The notes under the pieces: generated by a model
The model's database searches: none
Seen by the model: the letters and a program-made list of their open reading frames with translations, nothing else
What the model was told of the DNA's origin: nothing
Made by a program: the position numbers and the translations under genes
Part shown: piece after piece, positions 14,436 to 27,060 of the stretch
How the letters are laid out: each line of letters begins with the position of its first letter
Numbering within the stretch: the stretch's first letter is position 1
Assembly: GCA_008360975.2 (NCBI GenBank)
Contig: CM039182.1
Span: forward strand, 17,332,324 to 17,396,323
Origin: Lichenostomus cassidix
Lineage: Eukaryota; Chordata; Aves; Passeriformes; Meliphagidae
Length of the DNA: 64,000 nucleotides
Direction: 5' to 3'

Positions 14436-14736
14436 ACAATCAAGATATAATTCACATCTTAGTGGACTCCAACTTCTATTTATTCTGCCTTTACATCCTC
14501 CCTATCCATCTAACATATAATCACCTCTCCAGAGGAAACTGTCTAAAGCACATCAGAAATAAGACACACAGGCATCCACCACTTCCCAGCAAACAGTCCT
14601 CCAATGTACAGGAAGCCAGGAGAGCATGGTCAGACACACAAGAAGGGGCTGATGAGACCAGCCCATCACCAGGTTTGTGAAGACAGGAGATGTGGGCAGG
14701 GAGCATCTTCCACGCCGAGGATGAGGTTTCACTTAC

Positions 14737-14834
14737 CCAGCTCTCTACAGGGGAGCGCCACGCTCCAGCGGGGCGGCCGGGCGGCTCTGCCATGAGGCAT
14801 TCCGGGGCATCACAGCACGGGAACTTCAGGAAAC
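14737..14834 (-). other. Candidate internal exon, 98 bp, gene unknown
   Basis: On the minus strand this segment is bounded by a strong acceptor (branch-like CTGAC, then TTTTTTCCTGTTTTAG) and a consensus donor (CTGG|GTAAGT). It is much richer in GC and CpG than its flanks. One frame is open through all 98 bp (2 bases plus 32 codons), and within it ATGGCAGAGCC has a good start context. The peptide would read FLKFPCCDAPECL, then MAEPPGRPAGAWRSPVESW. I do not recognise it. It could be a 5' or early coding exon of the gene starting in the 36-kb CpG island, about 21 kb upstream on this strand. The plus strand also carries weaker splice-like signals here (an AG at 14749-14750 and GTGAGT near 14851). 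Confidence 0.35.
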
Positions 14835-15287
14835 CTAAAACAGGAAAAAAGTGAGTCAGGAGTGAATGCACTGAAGCCCCTTTGGAAATTGGTTCTCACT
14901 GACAGCCTCCCACAGACAGCCACAGCTGAAAACCCTGCAAACAACACGTCATCGAGGTTGACTAACCAAAACATCGTTTGTTAAAATGCAATTAAAGCTG
15001 GAAGTATGAGCAATTTTACAGCTATTCCCTTCAGAAAAATATTGCAATGATCTCAAAACCAAATATTTTTAACCCAAGAGAAATGCCCTGCAGCAGCTGG
15101 GTGACAGGAAGGAAAGACAGTCAGGTCTTTGAGTCCTACTCTCCACACACACCCCCTCTCTCTTGCAATTGTCTCTGATTGGCAATGTGATTTTCCCTAA
15201 GATTAGAATGCCAGGTGGGAATTGCAGAAGGAACTATATGGATGTCCATATAATGAAGGCTTTCCAAAGATGGGGAAGCTGTGATGA

Positions 15288-15332
15288 CTGCGATTGGCTG
15301 GTACAGATCAGCCTGCAAAAGGGTATAAAATG
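15288..15332 (+). promoter_or_regulatory. CCAAT/TATA core promoter-like block
   Basis: An inverted CCAAT box (GATTGGCTGG; ATTGG at 15293-15297) lies about 30 bp upstream of a good TATA box (GGGTATAAAA; TATAAAA at 15324-15330). This predicts initiation near 15355. The order and spacing fit a classical polymerase II promoter. An E-box CACGTG lies at 15487-15492 downstream. There is no CpG island here, so any transcript would be tissue-restricted or a noncoding RNA. Confidence 0.3.
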
Positions 15333-15354
15333 TGAGTCTGGGCCAACCAGTCTC

Positions 15355-15461
15355 CTAAAGCTGCAGAGAGCTTCCAGGTGGAAGTGCCCACAGCCCTTCC
15401 CCAGGCAGAGATGCCTGCAGGGTACACCCAGTCTGAAGACAGGGAACACACACATTTGGGG
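15355..15461 (+). other. Candidate first exon downstream of the TATA box
   Basis: From the predicted start to a consensus splice donor (TTTGGGG|GTGAGTAAC; GT at 15462). An ATG at about 15410 opens a short frame (MPAGYTQSEDREHTHLG) that stays open to the donor. It is not recognisable as a known protein and could equally be a lncRNA first exon. It depends on the promoter call above. Confidence 0.22.
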
Positions 15462-15499
15462 GTGAGTAACAGCACTGAGATCCAGTCACGTGCAGAAAT

Positions 15500-18400
15500 G
15501 AAATCCAAAAGTAGCTACAGAGGTGTTTTGTAGCTTTCTAATTGTGAATTCTGCAAGGCCAAAGATTGAAAACCTGCACATTTCTAATTGAACCTGCTTA
15601 TGGTGTGACCCTTTAGACCTGATTATATTATACACTGCATTGGCAATATTTAGATACTGTATTAGCAACAGATCTAACCATAATCACCCACATATTCGGT
15701 GTCATATTTGTCACACCTGAGTCTTCTCTCTACTACAAGTTAGCAAACAAATGATCCAACTTCTTAAAGCATCAGCTGCCCTTCAGTGTGTCATTGCAAG
15801 GTAGAGCTGACATATGACCACAGAAATTCTGAGCTCCCAGCACTTGTAAAATTTTATTTCAGCGATATTTCACCAATATCCATTTGTTAGTTCTAGTTAT
15901 TTCAAATAAAACATAGGAGCAACAAAAGAAAAAAGAACAATAATATTATTTCCGTCACTCAAGAACAGTATCAGTTTAAAGATTATCAATGCCATTAATG
16001 TGATTTAGGTTCAAGGAAACAATATCTTGAAATAATGACTGTTGTCAGAAGTACACTAAACAATTAATGTGGATCTACTGAAAGGCTGAGATATAATTAT
16101 GCAACTTGTCCTTTAACTTGCATCTAACAGTGGTTTAAGTGACATTTCCCAAACTTAAAGATAATATTTCATATTCACAAAGCCTAGTAGACTGATAAAC
16201 ACAGCCTATGCTCTTTCAAAATTTCTAAGCAAAAGTGGTTTTAAGAACACTGCTTAACAGTAGGGAATCATTGGTCACATCTGGAAATGGTTGGCCTCAT
16301 TAGTGATCCTCAAACTACCCCAAGACAAAGCAAAAGGCAGAATGCCAGTGCCTCTGCCTATCCTTGCCCCAGTTTCCCATCAAAAGCGCATGGCACTGGC
16401 AAACTGGGTATTGCCTCCAGCATCCACATCAGCATGTACAAGTGGCATTTTTTCAGAACAAGTCCAGACAGTCTATTAGTAAAAACCACAGATTCACATC
16501 TAGGATTGAAAGAGCCAAAGTACTTGAACACGTACAAATAAGCCAGGAGAAAGAGGAGCCAGAGAGAGAAGCTGGGTTTATGTCTTGTGAATTGAGAATA
16601 GCAACACTGCTTATTTAAACCTGAATGCAGTCTACACAATCACAACTGGCAAAATCAAAATATTTTGTATGGGCTATACTTGATTAAATTAGGTTAATTT
16701 TTGCTATAAAATTGAAAAATAATTACTGGTTAAAAATATAACATAAAATATCCTTTATCTAAAGAGTGCTGTAGTTGGAGGAGAACATAGTTCGTTCTTC
16801 ATACAAAACAGAAGACACTAAAGAGCTTGAACACAAAAGATAACTCTAATCTACCAAGTTGTACCCAGCAACTCTATAATAATTGCATACAGAACACAAA
16901 CATGCTTTGTTGAGAATTCACAATATCTAATCAGCTATAATTCTAAATTTTATTTTCCATTTGTAAATTACCAAGGGAGCTAACTACAGAAAAAGGATGT
17001 AAAATAATATTCTAGCTGGAGATATTTTGCTAACACATAAGCTTCTACCCACCCCTTCTCTAATGCCTGCAAGGCTCTTCTGCTTCTGAACTTATTTCAA
17101 TTGTTAGTTTCTCTTTGAAGGTATTTCAACCATAATGCAAGCAATGCTCTAATGAATTCTCAGTGCTGTGCTATCTTTCCCAAATAGTTCTTTTACGTCA
17201 TCTACAAATTTGGATGCTGAGATGTACTTGCTGTACTCAAGTGCATCTCTGTTTCTGAGGAATGTCAATATTATCATCAAGTGAGATGTTTCAAAGTTTC
17301 TAAACTTAAAGATTAAAAAAAGGCACACACCAGAAAAAGCCCCAAACATTCACCTTCTATGGGTTGATTGTTTACTCATATTAACCTGTTTTGGCACTTA
17401 ACCCACCTCACCCTTGTCCACCTGGCCAGTTGCTGACTGGTCCTGCACAGCTCTCTGAAGCCAGGGCAGAGGGTTTGAAGGGTCCTGCAAGTGGCACAGC
17501 CTGGGCAGCACCACACCAATGAACTTCATCTCTCCTCCTTACAAGGTTCATCCTCTGAGGAAGCAGATTTTGTAACTTGCATTCCTCCCCACACTTGCCT
17601 CTGCCAACAATCATTTTTGAGATTCAGGAGTTGTCACCCTCATCCCAAACTCCCAAAACACCAAGAGCTGCACTAAAGCCATGACGTACTGGATACCTCA
17701 GCAGAAAGCAGATGGCAGTTGCCTCATGCTTGGAGCATCCAGAAACCACAGCTCTTACTGCTAGGGGACACTTCTGACATTGTCCCATGTCATGCCTTCC
17801 CTATGATGGCATCTGAATACATTTTGTCACCAATTAAGGTCCCACTGTGACAAGGACCCTTCTAGAAGGCAGAGGCAGTGGCAGCACAGCTTATCCCTTT
17901 GTCTCCTGCTGCAGCAGTGACAGGCAGACTTTTCAGTGAAGGAAAAGTATTGTCAGCTGCATCTGTACACTGAACTATCTAAAAGCAATGTAAGTAAGTT
18001 AAAAAGAGAATATTATAAGAAGAGAACAAAAGGCTAGTGGTCTGCCTCATGAAAGACTTTTTTTTTAATAAATCAAAATATGCTTGTTTGAGGCCAGCAG
18101 TCAAGGGATCAAATACCTCACTTTTACCAGCTCAACTGCAAGGGCCATGCCAAGCTCACTAAAAATGCACAGGCAAACAAAAACCCAGAAATTCCCTCTA
18201 TTCCACAGCATTCTGACAAGTAATTTATCAAAGGATGAAAGAATTAAGCCAAAATTAGCAGTCTTGTTGATCCAGGTAATCATCCTCTGTTCTTTAAAGA
18301 AAAGCAACATTTCCAGGTTTTAAAAGAGCAATGGCAAAAATGTCTCTTTTTGTGTAACCAGCAGCTGACAATTTTATACAATAAATAATGCTATTTTATA

Positions 18401-20640
18401 GTCATAAGCACAACATCAGCAACACAGTAAAGTTAACATATTAACAGTGACAGAAATTATCTCTGTTCTCTATTAATCTGCATTCTTTGCAGATGGTTAT
18501 TTATTAAAATTAAACATGAAACTGAAAGGTTATCTATGGCCATATTAGCAAACATCTGCTTGTAATTCTGATTTCATGTTTGCATGCTATTCTTGGAAAA
18601 GCAACCATTTTTAAGATGTACCAGATGTGACCAAGTGTTCTTAATCGTAAAATATTTGTTTCAGCAAGATAAAAGTTCAGGGCCAGGAAAGAAATCACAA
18701 ATTCTGAAAAGAGCAACTGCCTCATACTGCTGCTGCTGTATTCTCCAGAGGAAAAGCATTCCTGAAGAGGGAAAAATGCAGTTTATTTAGTGTGCCACTA
18801 CAGATAATTACTCTTATTTTAAAATATGAGACATTCAAATGTATAAACATGGACTCAGTTTCAACTTTCAAGCAGAGAAATTATGCATTACAAGAACTGC
18901 ATCACATATTAACTTTTAGGCATGGGATTGACACAGTACCCTTCAATGTCCAGTGGCCGCAGCTTAAACAGCCTTCCACAAAGTGACTTTAGAGATCTTG
19001 GCTTGGTCCCCAAATAGCCTCACCAAGATCTCTCCTATTCACAAGAAAGAAACAGTTAACTCTGGGGTTGGAAGATGATGTAGGCAACAGATGAGAGCTA
19101 CAGTAAGCAACATGAGGGAGTAACTGTAGACCAAACCAAGGAGAGATGGGTTGTCCAATTCTTTCTTGGTGTCTCACTCTAACCTATTAACTGCTCAACC
19201 TATTTCCTAAAAATAATAATTTTAAAAAAGGGTTCTGGACTGTAAAATCATTTGTTCATTGTGTTTGATAGCTATACCCTTTGAATGAATAATACTGTTA
19301 ATCCATAGGAAATAGACATAAAAAGACAAGAAAGGAAATGAACATAAAATAGAATAGCTAAAGATTAAATTAATGGCAAATAAAAATAAAGAGATTAACA
19401 ATTAAAATTAAATTATAAATGTTAAAGCTTCTTTATACATCTCAGAAAACCTGAGCTGTCCCAGTCTTTAAAGATTGACATTTTGCATTTCACTCTCTTG
19501 CCTTGCTAGTTCACATGCATCTTTAAGACTCAGATTAAGTCTCCAAGAAGGGAACACAGCATCCTTGATGGAAAACCCTGGAAGGTACAATAGTTTGACC
19601 CTGGTGGCCAGGCAGAGAGGCTGGCAGATCCTGCCTGAGGCGCAGGGCCAGGGTGCTCACCAAGCCTGTCTGTGTCTCAGCCACGTTTTTCCCAGCACTG
19701 GAACAGGATTTTCATTTGGACCTGTTGCTCAAATCATATTTGGGACCTGGAGAAGATTCCTCTCCACCACCACACTAAACAGGGGAAAAAAACCCACAAA
19801 AATTTTTAACAGTGTGTTTTGCCCTCTTTGCTTCCCCTTCCATGAAGCACAAGAGTTTGCAGAAAGTGCAAATGACACAAAAATCTGTCACCACACACAC
19901 ACCACAGCAGGTCAGAGGGCTGTCCTGTGAGAATGGGGCTCTGCTGGGGGGAAAGTCATGCCACAGTGAGCTATACAAAATGTAGCTAATTGAACTGCAC
20001 AGCTCAGTCTAAACTGGGAAGAGCCTGCTTCCACGTCCTACCCATGGACCAAGAGAGATGGTGCTGCAGACCCAGAACAGAACACAGAGCACACCTCAAG
20101 CCACCCACACAGGAAGGAAATGGCTCAAGGACTCTTCCTGGGACAAACAGGGAATATGATGGCAAAATGCAAAAAAAGACACATTAGCAGTGGAGCAAGG
20201 GCAGAGGAATAGAAACACCAGAAATCATTCATTTAATGCAAAAGCACAAGCAAATCTGAAATCCTTCCAAGCCTCTTCAGCAATGATGTGCAATTTTGTA
20301 AGCAAAAGTAGCTCTTAACATACTTTCTGCTTGAAATGAATGCCTCCTAATGGAATTCATTTCAATGTAGAACAGAACAGCTTCCATTTTGGATATATGA
20401 AAGCATCCAAATGGTGTTTCTCACACACCTCTGCACCTTTGGCATCATTTCAGATGAGCAAGTCACATACACACAAGTGGTACATTAGCTACGGTGGACA
20501 GGAACATCTGCATTTAGCTATGGTACCTTGAAATCAGTAATGTAGCCAAGAAAAGAACTATTTTCAGCAATCAGATAAGTCATAAAGCTATTATTAATTA
20601 ATATGGTTTCAGTCTCTGTTATTTGTCAAAATTCTTCAGG
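15500..20640. other. Gene-poor AT-rich stretch
   Basis: No supported exon, RNA gene or recognisable transposon. Short open frames only. GC rises slightly at 17400-17900 and 19550-19700 without splice or homology support. Confidence 0.6.
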
Positions 20641-20725
20641 ATAGAATCATTTAGGTTGGAAAAGAACTTCGTGGCCATTGAATCTAACCATAAACCTAAC
20701 TCTGCCAAGTCCCACTTAACCATAG
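20641..20725 (-). mobile_element. CR1 LINE 3'-end fragment
   Basis: Begins ATAGAATCATTTAGGTTGGA and continues through AAAGAACTTCGTGGCCATTG into CTAACC-type words. This is the reverse complement of an avian CR1 terminus. Strongly truncated and diverged. Confidence 0.8.
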
Positions 20726-22228
20726 AAATTTAACCATAACTGCATGGCAAAAGCCATAGAGCTAGAAAATCCTAGCCTTGGTGAAAGTGAGAAAGAGGGC
20801 ACCATACACTGTCTACAAGTCTTGATGCAGACAGCTCAAAACTTTGTAGAAAGTTGTCAGTTTGACTACTCCTAGAAAATACAGAAACAGAGTCATAGGA
20901 AGAATGAAACTCCCAAGACTCCTCAGCCAGCCATCAGCAGGGCACAACTGATTTTGTCTTTCCCAGTGCTCAGTTGGCTAGGAAAGACTTACTAAAACAA
21001 TGCTTTTATTTAATTACTTGAAGTACACCTCAAAATAATGGGATTAATTGACAAATACACAAAGACTGCTTCCCTTTGTTCCCATTGACGTTAACATATT
21101 CAAAATAAGTTTCCCAGCACTACCTAGACCACTAATTTTCACACAGCTCTCAAATGAAAGTATGTCAGCAAGACAACTGGTATCCTTACCAACTTTCATC
21201 AAGTGTTTTCATTTGAGTAGCTAAAGAGAGGACTAAAGAGAGGACTTAAGAGAGGACAGTGGAAATAGGGTGCTGTACCCCCTCCTCTGTCACAGTAAAT
21301 TCAGAGCGCCTGTAGATGGTGAAGCAGTAAAAGACTGGAAGCAAGTCTTCCCACCAGTGCTCCTGTTGCTTGCAGCAGCAGAGCTGTACTGATGCTACAG
21401 CAACAGTGGCAGGTTTTCAAAGAAGCTGCAGTGTGTACAAGAATGGTTTTGCACAGCCGAAGAGAAAATCTTCCTTCCAGCTTCCTCTGGCTTCAGACGA
21501 AAGAAGCAAACTCTAAATCAAGACAATTCATGAGCACACAGGGAAAGGCAGATGCCAGGTTTCTACCTGCACTAGAAAACTTAATGATTAAAAAGTTCAT
21601 GTTGGCACTCTGAAGAATCAGCAGAGGATCTGAGCACTCTGCTGATGATGCAGCACTGGACAGTGTAGAATCCAAATATTACCTGCAAATGCTGCTACTC
21701 CAACACTGAAATGCACACTGCAATATGTTAGCGAAGATAGAAGAATTTGCTGAAAGACAGCCACTTCTATTTTAAAGAAAGATGATCAGTAATATATTAT
21801 TAACCACTGAAGTAATTAAAATTTTATCACAACTGTAATATTATTATTTCTTTTACTTAAATATAAAAATGAGAACTCAAAGTTGTTTCTTGGATTTTTT
21901 AAAAACACTTAGTACCAAAAATGGTCCTATTAAAGAGCAATTCATAGCTGAACAAAAATCAGTTAATGCAGTGCTGCACTAACCTTCAGAAAAGCTGTTA
22001 ATATTCAGGATTCTGCACAGCAGGGTAGGGTTAAGAAATTAATCCCTTTAAAGTTGAATTTCAACAACAGACAAAGGCATGTATTAGCTGAATTCTATTT
22101 ACGGCATTCATCCAAATATCAAACAAAATTTTCCTGGCTGTGCTTCAGTCATCCCCATTCACAGCTAAAGAGTACTTTTTAAATGTAGACAGGCACTATA
22201 AATCCTGTGTCTTGTTGGCATCCAGATC
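20726..22228. other. Non-genic stretch with a small minisatellite
   Basis: No supported gene. It contains the 12-bp, three-copy repeat at 21221-21256 and is otherwise unremarkable AT-rich sequence. Confidence 0.6.
21221..21256. repeat. 12-bp x 3 tandem repeat
   Basis: Three consecutive copies of CTAAAGAGAGGA. The third has one change (CTTAAGAGAGGA). A short minisatellite, possibly polymorphic. Confidence 0.9.
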
Positions 22229-22266
22229 GTAGAATCATAGAATCATTAAGGTTGGAAAAGACCTAC
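22229..22266 (-). mobile_element. CR1 LINE terminal fragment
   Basis: TAGAATCATAGAATCATTAAG followed by GTTGGAAAAGACCT is the reverse complement of the last ~40 bp of an avian CR1. Only this tail is present, so it is an extreme 5' truncation. Confidence 0.8.
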
Positions 22267-25200
22267 ACATCTCAGAAAGAAAAAACATTACTTAGTAATT
22301 TTCACTTCAAGAAACACACCAGTAATGACTTACTGAAAAGTCCATCCTATACAGTTGTAAACTCCAGACAAAAGTCCAAGAACTCAAAAAAGACTACTAA
22401 AATACCACAGTGAACAAAATGACAGAACTGCACATCTGTGAATATAATAGGATACCACTCTGCTAAACAGTTAAACACTTCAGCAATGTATTTAAAAGGC
22501 TTTAGCACATATAAAGAATAAAATTTAAAGATGCATATTTCTCTCATAAGCAACACAAAATAGGAAGTGGTGACGCTGTGGAAATCAATCTGTGCACAAC
22601 ACCTTAAGAATTAAAAGTGAAAAAATAAAACAAACCTAATGTTGCCATTTTTAATCTTACAGCATGCAGGAAAATGAACTAAGCTTATGTGTGGAAAGAA
22701 TCCAAATGTGCTACATATGAAAATTCAGTTGAAAAATTCAAACAGCTTCATTTTGCCATACAACACTGTTGGATACAGTTGTTATAACAATGGTATTTCT
22801 TTATTCATAATTCTATACTAAACTGAATTCTAAGTATTCTTGGTTTTCTCCCCATCTTCACATTCTGTCACTACAAGGATTTAATTTCTCAAATGCTCAA
22901 AAAACCCCAAACGCTGTATGACCAAAGGATATCAATTAAGCTGTTTATCAACTGCTTTAAATCATTGCCATGGTTTCAAAAACAAAGTTCACCAGAATCA
23001 GAGAGGTGATGAGGTGCTCCAGCCAGTTAGTTCCTTAAGTGTAATGGACCATTTAAATACAGAGACACATACAAGTCCACCTGACCCTCAGTTTATTTTT
23101 GTCATCTCTTACACTTGCTGTACAACAAGAAAGGCAACAGCAGCAATGTGAGAATATAGGCACTTTTTCCTTTTGAGGCTACACCACAGTATTTGACATG
23201 AAGAATTAAAGCATAGAGGTATTCAGACAGATTTTCCCTACATTGCAGCCATCTCTCAGGTTGTCTTTTATTATGAACCTGGATGCAGAGGCTATGTTTG
23301 TGAGATTTCATGTGTCCTAGCTGTTCCTAGCATGTTTTCTAGCATCTTGAGCCCACAAGCCATCTTCACATCTCACCTCTACTCATTTTAGTAAAACACT
23401 TTATTAAAAGGTATTTTCTTTCATCACCCCCAAAGGTAAGTAATATTTATGCTTCATTACACCATTTTGGTTTCTATTTGAAACTCAACTACTATGTTTG
23501 ATAATAAACATCATTGTTGAAAAGAAACATGAAGTACAGTTTAACAAACAGTACATGGCACAGTTGAAAGAAAATCTATGCTGAAAGCCTGACATCTGTA
23601 AAGCTAATAAACTGACTGATCAAGTACATGAGACAGATGTGTTGCATGAAAGTGATGGAGCTCAAGACTCTTGTGTCACACCAGCTTCTCTCACTGGTAT
23701 CACAAGATCCCAGATTAGGAGATAAAACTCTATCAATGTTTAAAAAAAACCAACAAAACAAAACAACAAAACCAAACACAAAGCACTGAGAGACAGCCTG
23801 TATGCTTCATTCATTTCATACAGTCAGAAGGCAGCTCAAAGCATGGCACATGAGTCCCAGACTGCCTGCTCAGCTTTCTGTCACATTTAGCATCAACAAC
23901 AACTACTTGAACACGCTCATGATGGAAACTGGGGGGGAAAAAATAAAAAAAAGAAAGTGAAAAAGAAGATTATTTTTAAAAACCCTTTTTAGTAAGAGCC
24001 TGAATGATACAGCAGAAGCATGTCTTATGGACAGCATTTGTTCAAAGCAAGCTTTCATCAAGCACAAGGTGATACAATTCCATCTCAGGGTCTGCATCTA
24101 CAGGCCCTTTGTTCTTTCTAAAAGCAGCACTGCTAATGCACACCAAGCCTCCCTTACAGTTCAGATAAAGATAGGTGCAACTAAGGATGTGCATACTCAG
24201 CTACAGGCAAACCTGTGTGATAAACACTGCACCTGAAAGGAATTCCTCAAGGAAATAAAGGTGCAGGTTGTTTGTAAAAACAGGTTATGAAACTATTAAG
24301 CAAGTTCTTCTTCAAATACGCTCACACATGGGTCTCAGAAGACAAGGAGGAACCCAAGCTGATGACAAAATATGAATAAAAGATTCTTTTCTGTACTACA
24401 GAGCTAAAACACCAACAGAATTGGAGGGAGACAGCAACAGAAAAGTCAGGGTTGTAACTACTCTGGAACTGCCACCTTATGTAAAACTCAAAGCAGGCTG
24501 CAACCTATCAAACCTTACTATTTATTAGCTCACTTCTTTTCTCTGATAGTAGCCAACTATAGGAAAAGAAAGAGTAAAGTTTAGAAATAATAAGTTCAGA
24601 AGAGTACTTCTATTTTAACACCTTCCAATCTCTGACAATTGGCTACAGACTTCTCACATCTTCCTGCCCCACTTCACAAAGCAACTTGCATGGCCCTGTC
24701 AGTTAATGGTCACATTAGTAGGTCATGATGCCCTGTGCACAAGAAAAGAAATCTCTCACAGTTAACAGAAGATACTGAATTCTTCAGCCTACTATTTTCC
24801 AATCATTCTGTAGAGCTACTGTCAAAACTTCGTGGTTCCTCTGCTGGAAGAGCTGCAAGAGGCAGATGTGTGCAGCACATCCCTCACTTGGCACTCAGCA
24901 TTGCCTGTCCAGCATGGCACCTTCTGTGAGCTACAAAAAATAGGTAATTATTATTACAGAAAGAAGCTAAGTGTTAATTCTGGTCCTGAGAACTTCTAGC
25001 ATTAGCTCCAAAGTTCAAAACTAAAAGCACCTATGAAGCACCAGTTCCATCAGTCACTATCTTGCTAGAGTTGTCCTTTGGACCATGGAAACAAAAAGGT
25101 TCATTTGGAGAATAAATCAGTAAATAAGTAAGACACCAAGCCCCAAATGTTGTGTTAACAATTCTCAACAATCAACAAGAAAGTTGCTATCATTTAATAT

Positions 25201-26679
25201 TTAACCATGGAGGAAAATTGTGGTCTATATTAAATCTTTAGGACCAAAAAAAAGCTATTTAGGAGACTACAAAGTTTTCTTGTTGCTTTCACATTGCAGA
25301 AAGTCTCTGTTTACAATTTCTCAGCTGTATAAAGCAAAATTGGGGGCAAGGATGACAAATAAAAAGTTCTGCTCATACGTGCTGCAGTGCAAAAATGCAA
25401 CTTTATTAGTACACACATATTAGTTTGAAATTCTTCAAAATCAGTGTATCAGCTAAATTAATGACACATTTAATCACTTCAGATTTAGTACCTGATGTTT
25501 GGTAAACTGTTATAGTCACAGTATTTCAGCTCTGCCTAGTTACAATGAATAGCTAACTTTGCTATATTTGAATGTTTCATATGATATTCAACCACAGAAC
25601 AACTACCCTCAAGGTTTTAGGTTTTATGCCTCAGTGATTTTTCTCCCACATTACTAATTTGTTTGTACATTTGTGTTGGTTTATTTCCAAAAGCACAGTA
25701 TGTTTAATGTTTTTACCTTTCTAAAGTGAGTAAGGGAATGGAGGTGTGAAGATGGGTTTGGGGCTCAAGTTGCTACACATCCTGCTAGAAGTTACTGGAC
25801 ACATCAAATCTCACACACATAGCCTTTTACACCCAGGTTCACAATAAAATACTGAATCCAAGAGGTGGCTGCAATGAAATGACAGTCTGTCTGAATACCT
25901 CTGTGCTTTAATTCTGTATGTCAAATACCATTGCAGAGCCTCAAAAGGAAAACGTGCCTATATTTTTCATCACTACCTTTGCATTTCTTCTTCTAGAGCA
26001 AATGTAAGATGTGGAAAAAATAACCCCATCAGGAGAAAAATTGTGCAAATTTTAAAAGGTGAGAAACATTGTTCTGAACATTAGCAAGATGAGGGTCAGG
26101 TGGACTTCTGTGTATCTGAATTAAAATTATGTATTGCACCCAAGGAACTAGCATGACTGGCTGGAACACTTATTTGCTCTCTCTTTCTGGTTAACTTTGA
26201 TTTTAGAACAATAGCAATGTTTTAAAGGAGTTGATAAATAGCTATTATTTATATTTTTTGGTCATACTGGGCTTGGGCTGCTTAGAGCACTCGAGAAATT
26301 AAATCCTCGTAGTGACAGAATGTGAAAATGGGGAGAAAATCCAGTATCCTTAAAATTCAGCTTAGTACAGAATCACAAATAAAGAAATGCCATTGTTATA
26401 ACAACTGTGTCCAGCAGGGCTGAATGGTAAAATGAGGTTCCCTGTTGAGTGGATGAGCAACAGAACTTGAGACAGATTTTCACCGACTAGCTTAATCCTC
26501 CAAAGAAATGAAAGAATAAACAAAACTTGTGGTTTAAATATTTACATCACTGTACTTCATATCTTTGAATCTTAATAATTTTCAGCTTATTTGGCGCCCT
26601 TTGCAGATATTTGTTCAGAATTTTAAAAATGTCAGCCTTAAAAATAAAACGAGTAGGAAAAAGTACAACTTTATCACTC
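22267..26679. other. Gene-poor AT-rich stretch
   Basis: No supported gene. An A/C-rich low-complexity tract lies at about 23742-23779. Open frames are all below about 80 codons and unrecognisable. Confidence 0.6.
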
Positions 26680-27060
26680 TTCGAGAGTTGCCAGCAGGTC
26701 TCGAAGCCGGCAGCCCGCAGAAGAAAGAGACTCTTGTTCTCGCCCTGCACAACGCCCTACGCAACCTTTAAAACTCTGCTGGGCACATAAAATAGCATTG
26801 ATGCTCCAGCCCCGCGAATGGCAGCGGCGAGGCGCAGATGTCCCGCCAAGGACAAGCCCTGCCCTGCGGCGCGGAGCCACCGCGCTCCCTGCCGCGGCCG
26901 CGGAGAGCTGCGCCAGCCCTGCCCAGCACACCGAGCTTCGGGCACAGGATGCTGAACGCCTCCTCCCTGTGCCGCGGCTCTCCTTCCATCTAACCTCAGA
27001 GTGCCCCCTTTCTCTTCTCAATCCTCCTGCAAACGCGAGGGGGATTCTCTCCTTCCATTA
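26680..27060. promoter_or_regulatory. Small CpG-rich patch, possible alternative promoter
   Basis: An abrupt island of CpG-rich sequence (CCGCGGCCGCGG, GGCGAGGCGCAG and similar) in AT-rich flanks, about 9 kb from the main island. A TATA-like CATAAAATA at 26786-26794 lies about 30 bp upstream of the GC-rich core on the plus strand. Open frames in several phases cross it, as expected of GC-rich DNA, and none is recognisable. It may be an alternative first exon or promoter, an enhancer RNA promoter, or a CpG-rich exon. Confidence 0.45.

Larger units (their letters stand above)
4895..14736. other. Gene-poor stretch, intron or intergenic
   Basis: No repeat that I can name and no convincing gene. 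A 20-bp direct duplication lies at 5741-5780 (unit begins ACATAAGGAG). Slightly more GC-rich DNA occurs at 7580-8110 and includes a short CpG cluster near 8050-8080. Microsatellite-like TG/TA sequence is at 14404-14435. One weak exon-like segment at 9319-9374 is listed separately. The rest shows nothing distinctive. Confidence 0.55.
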
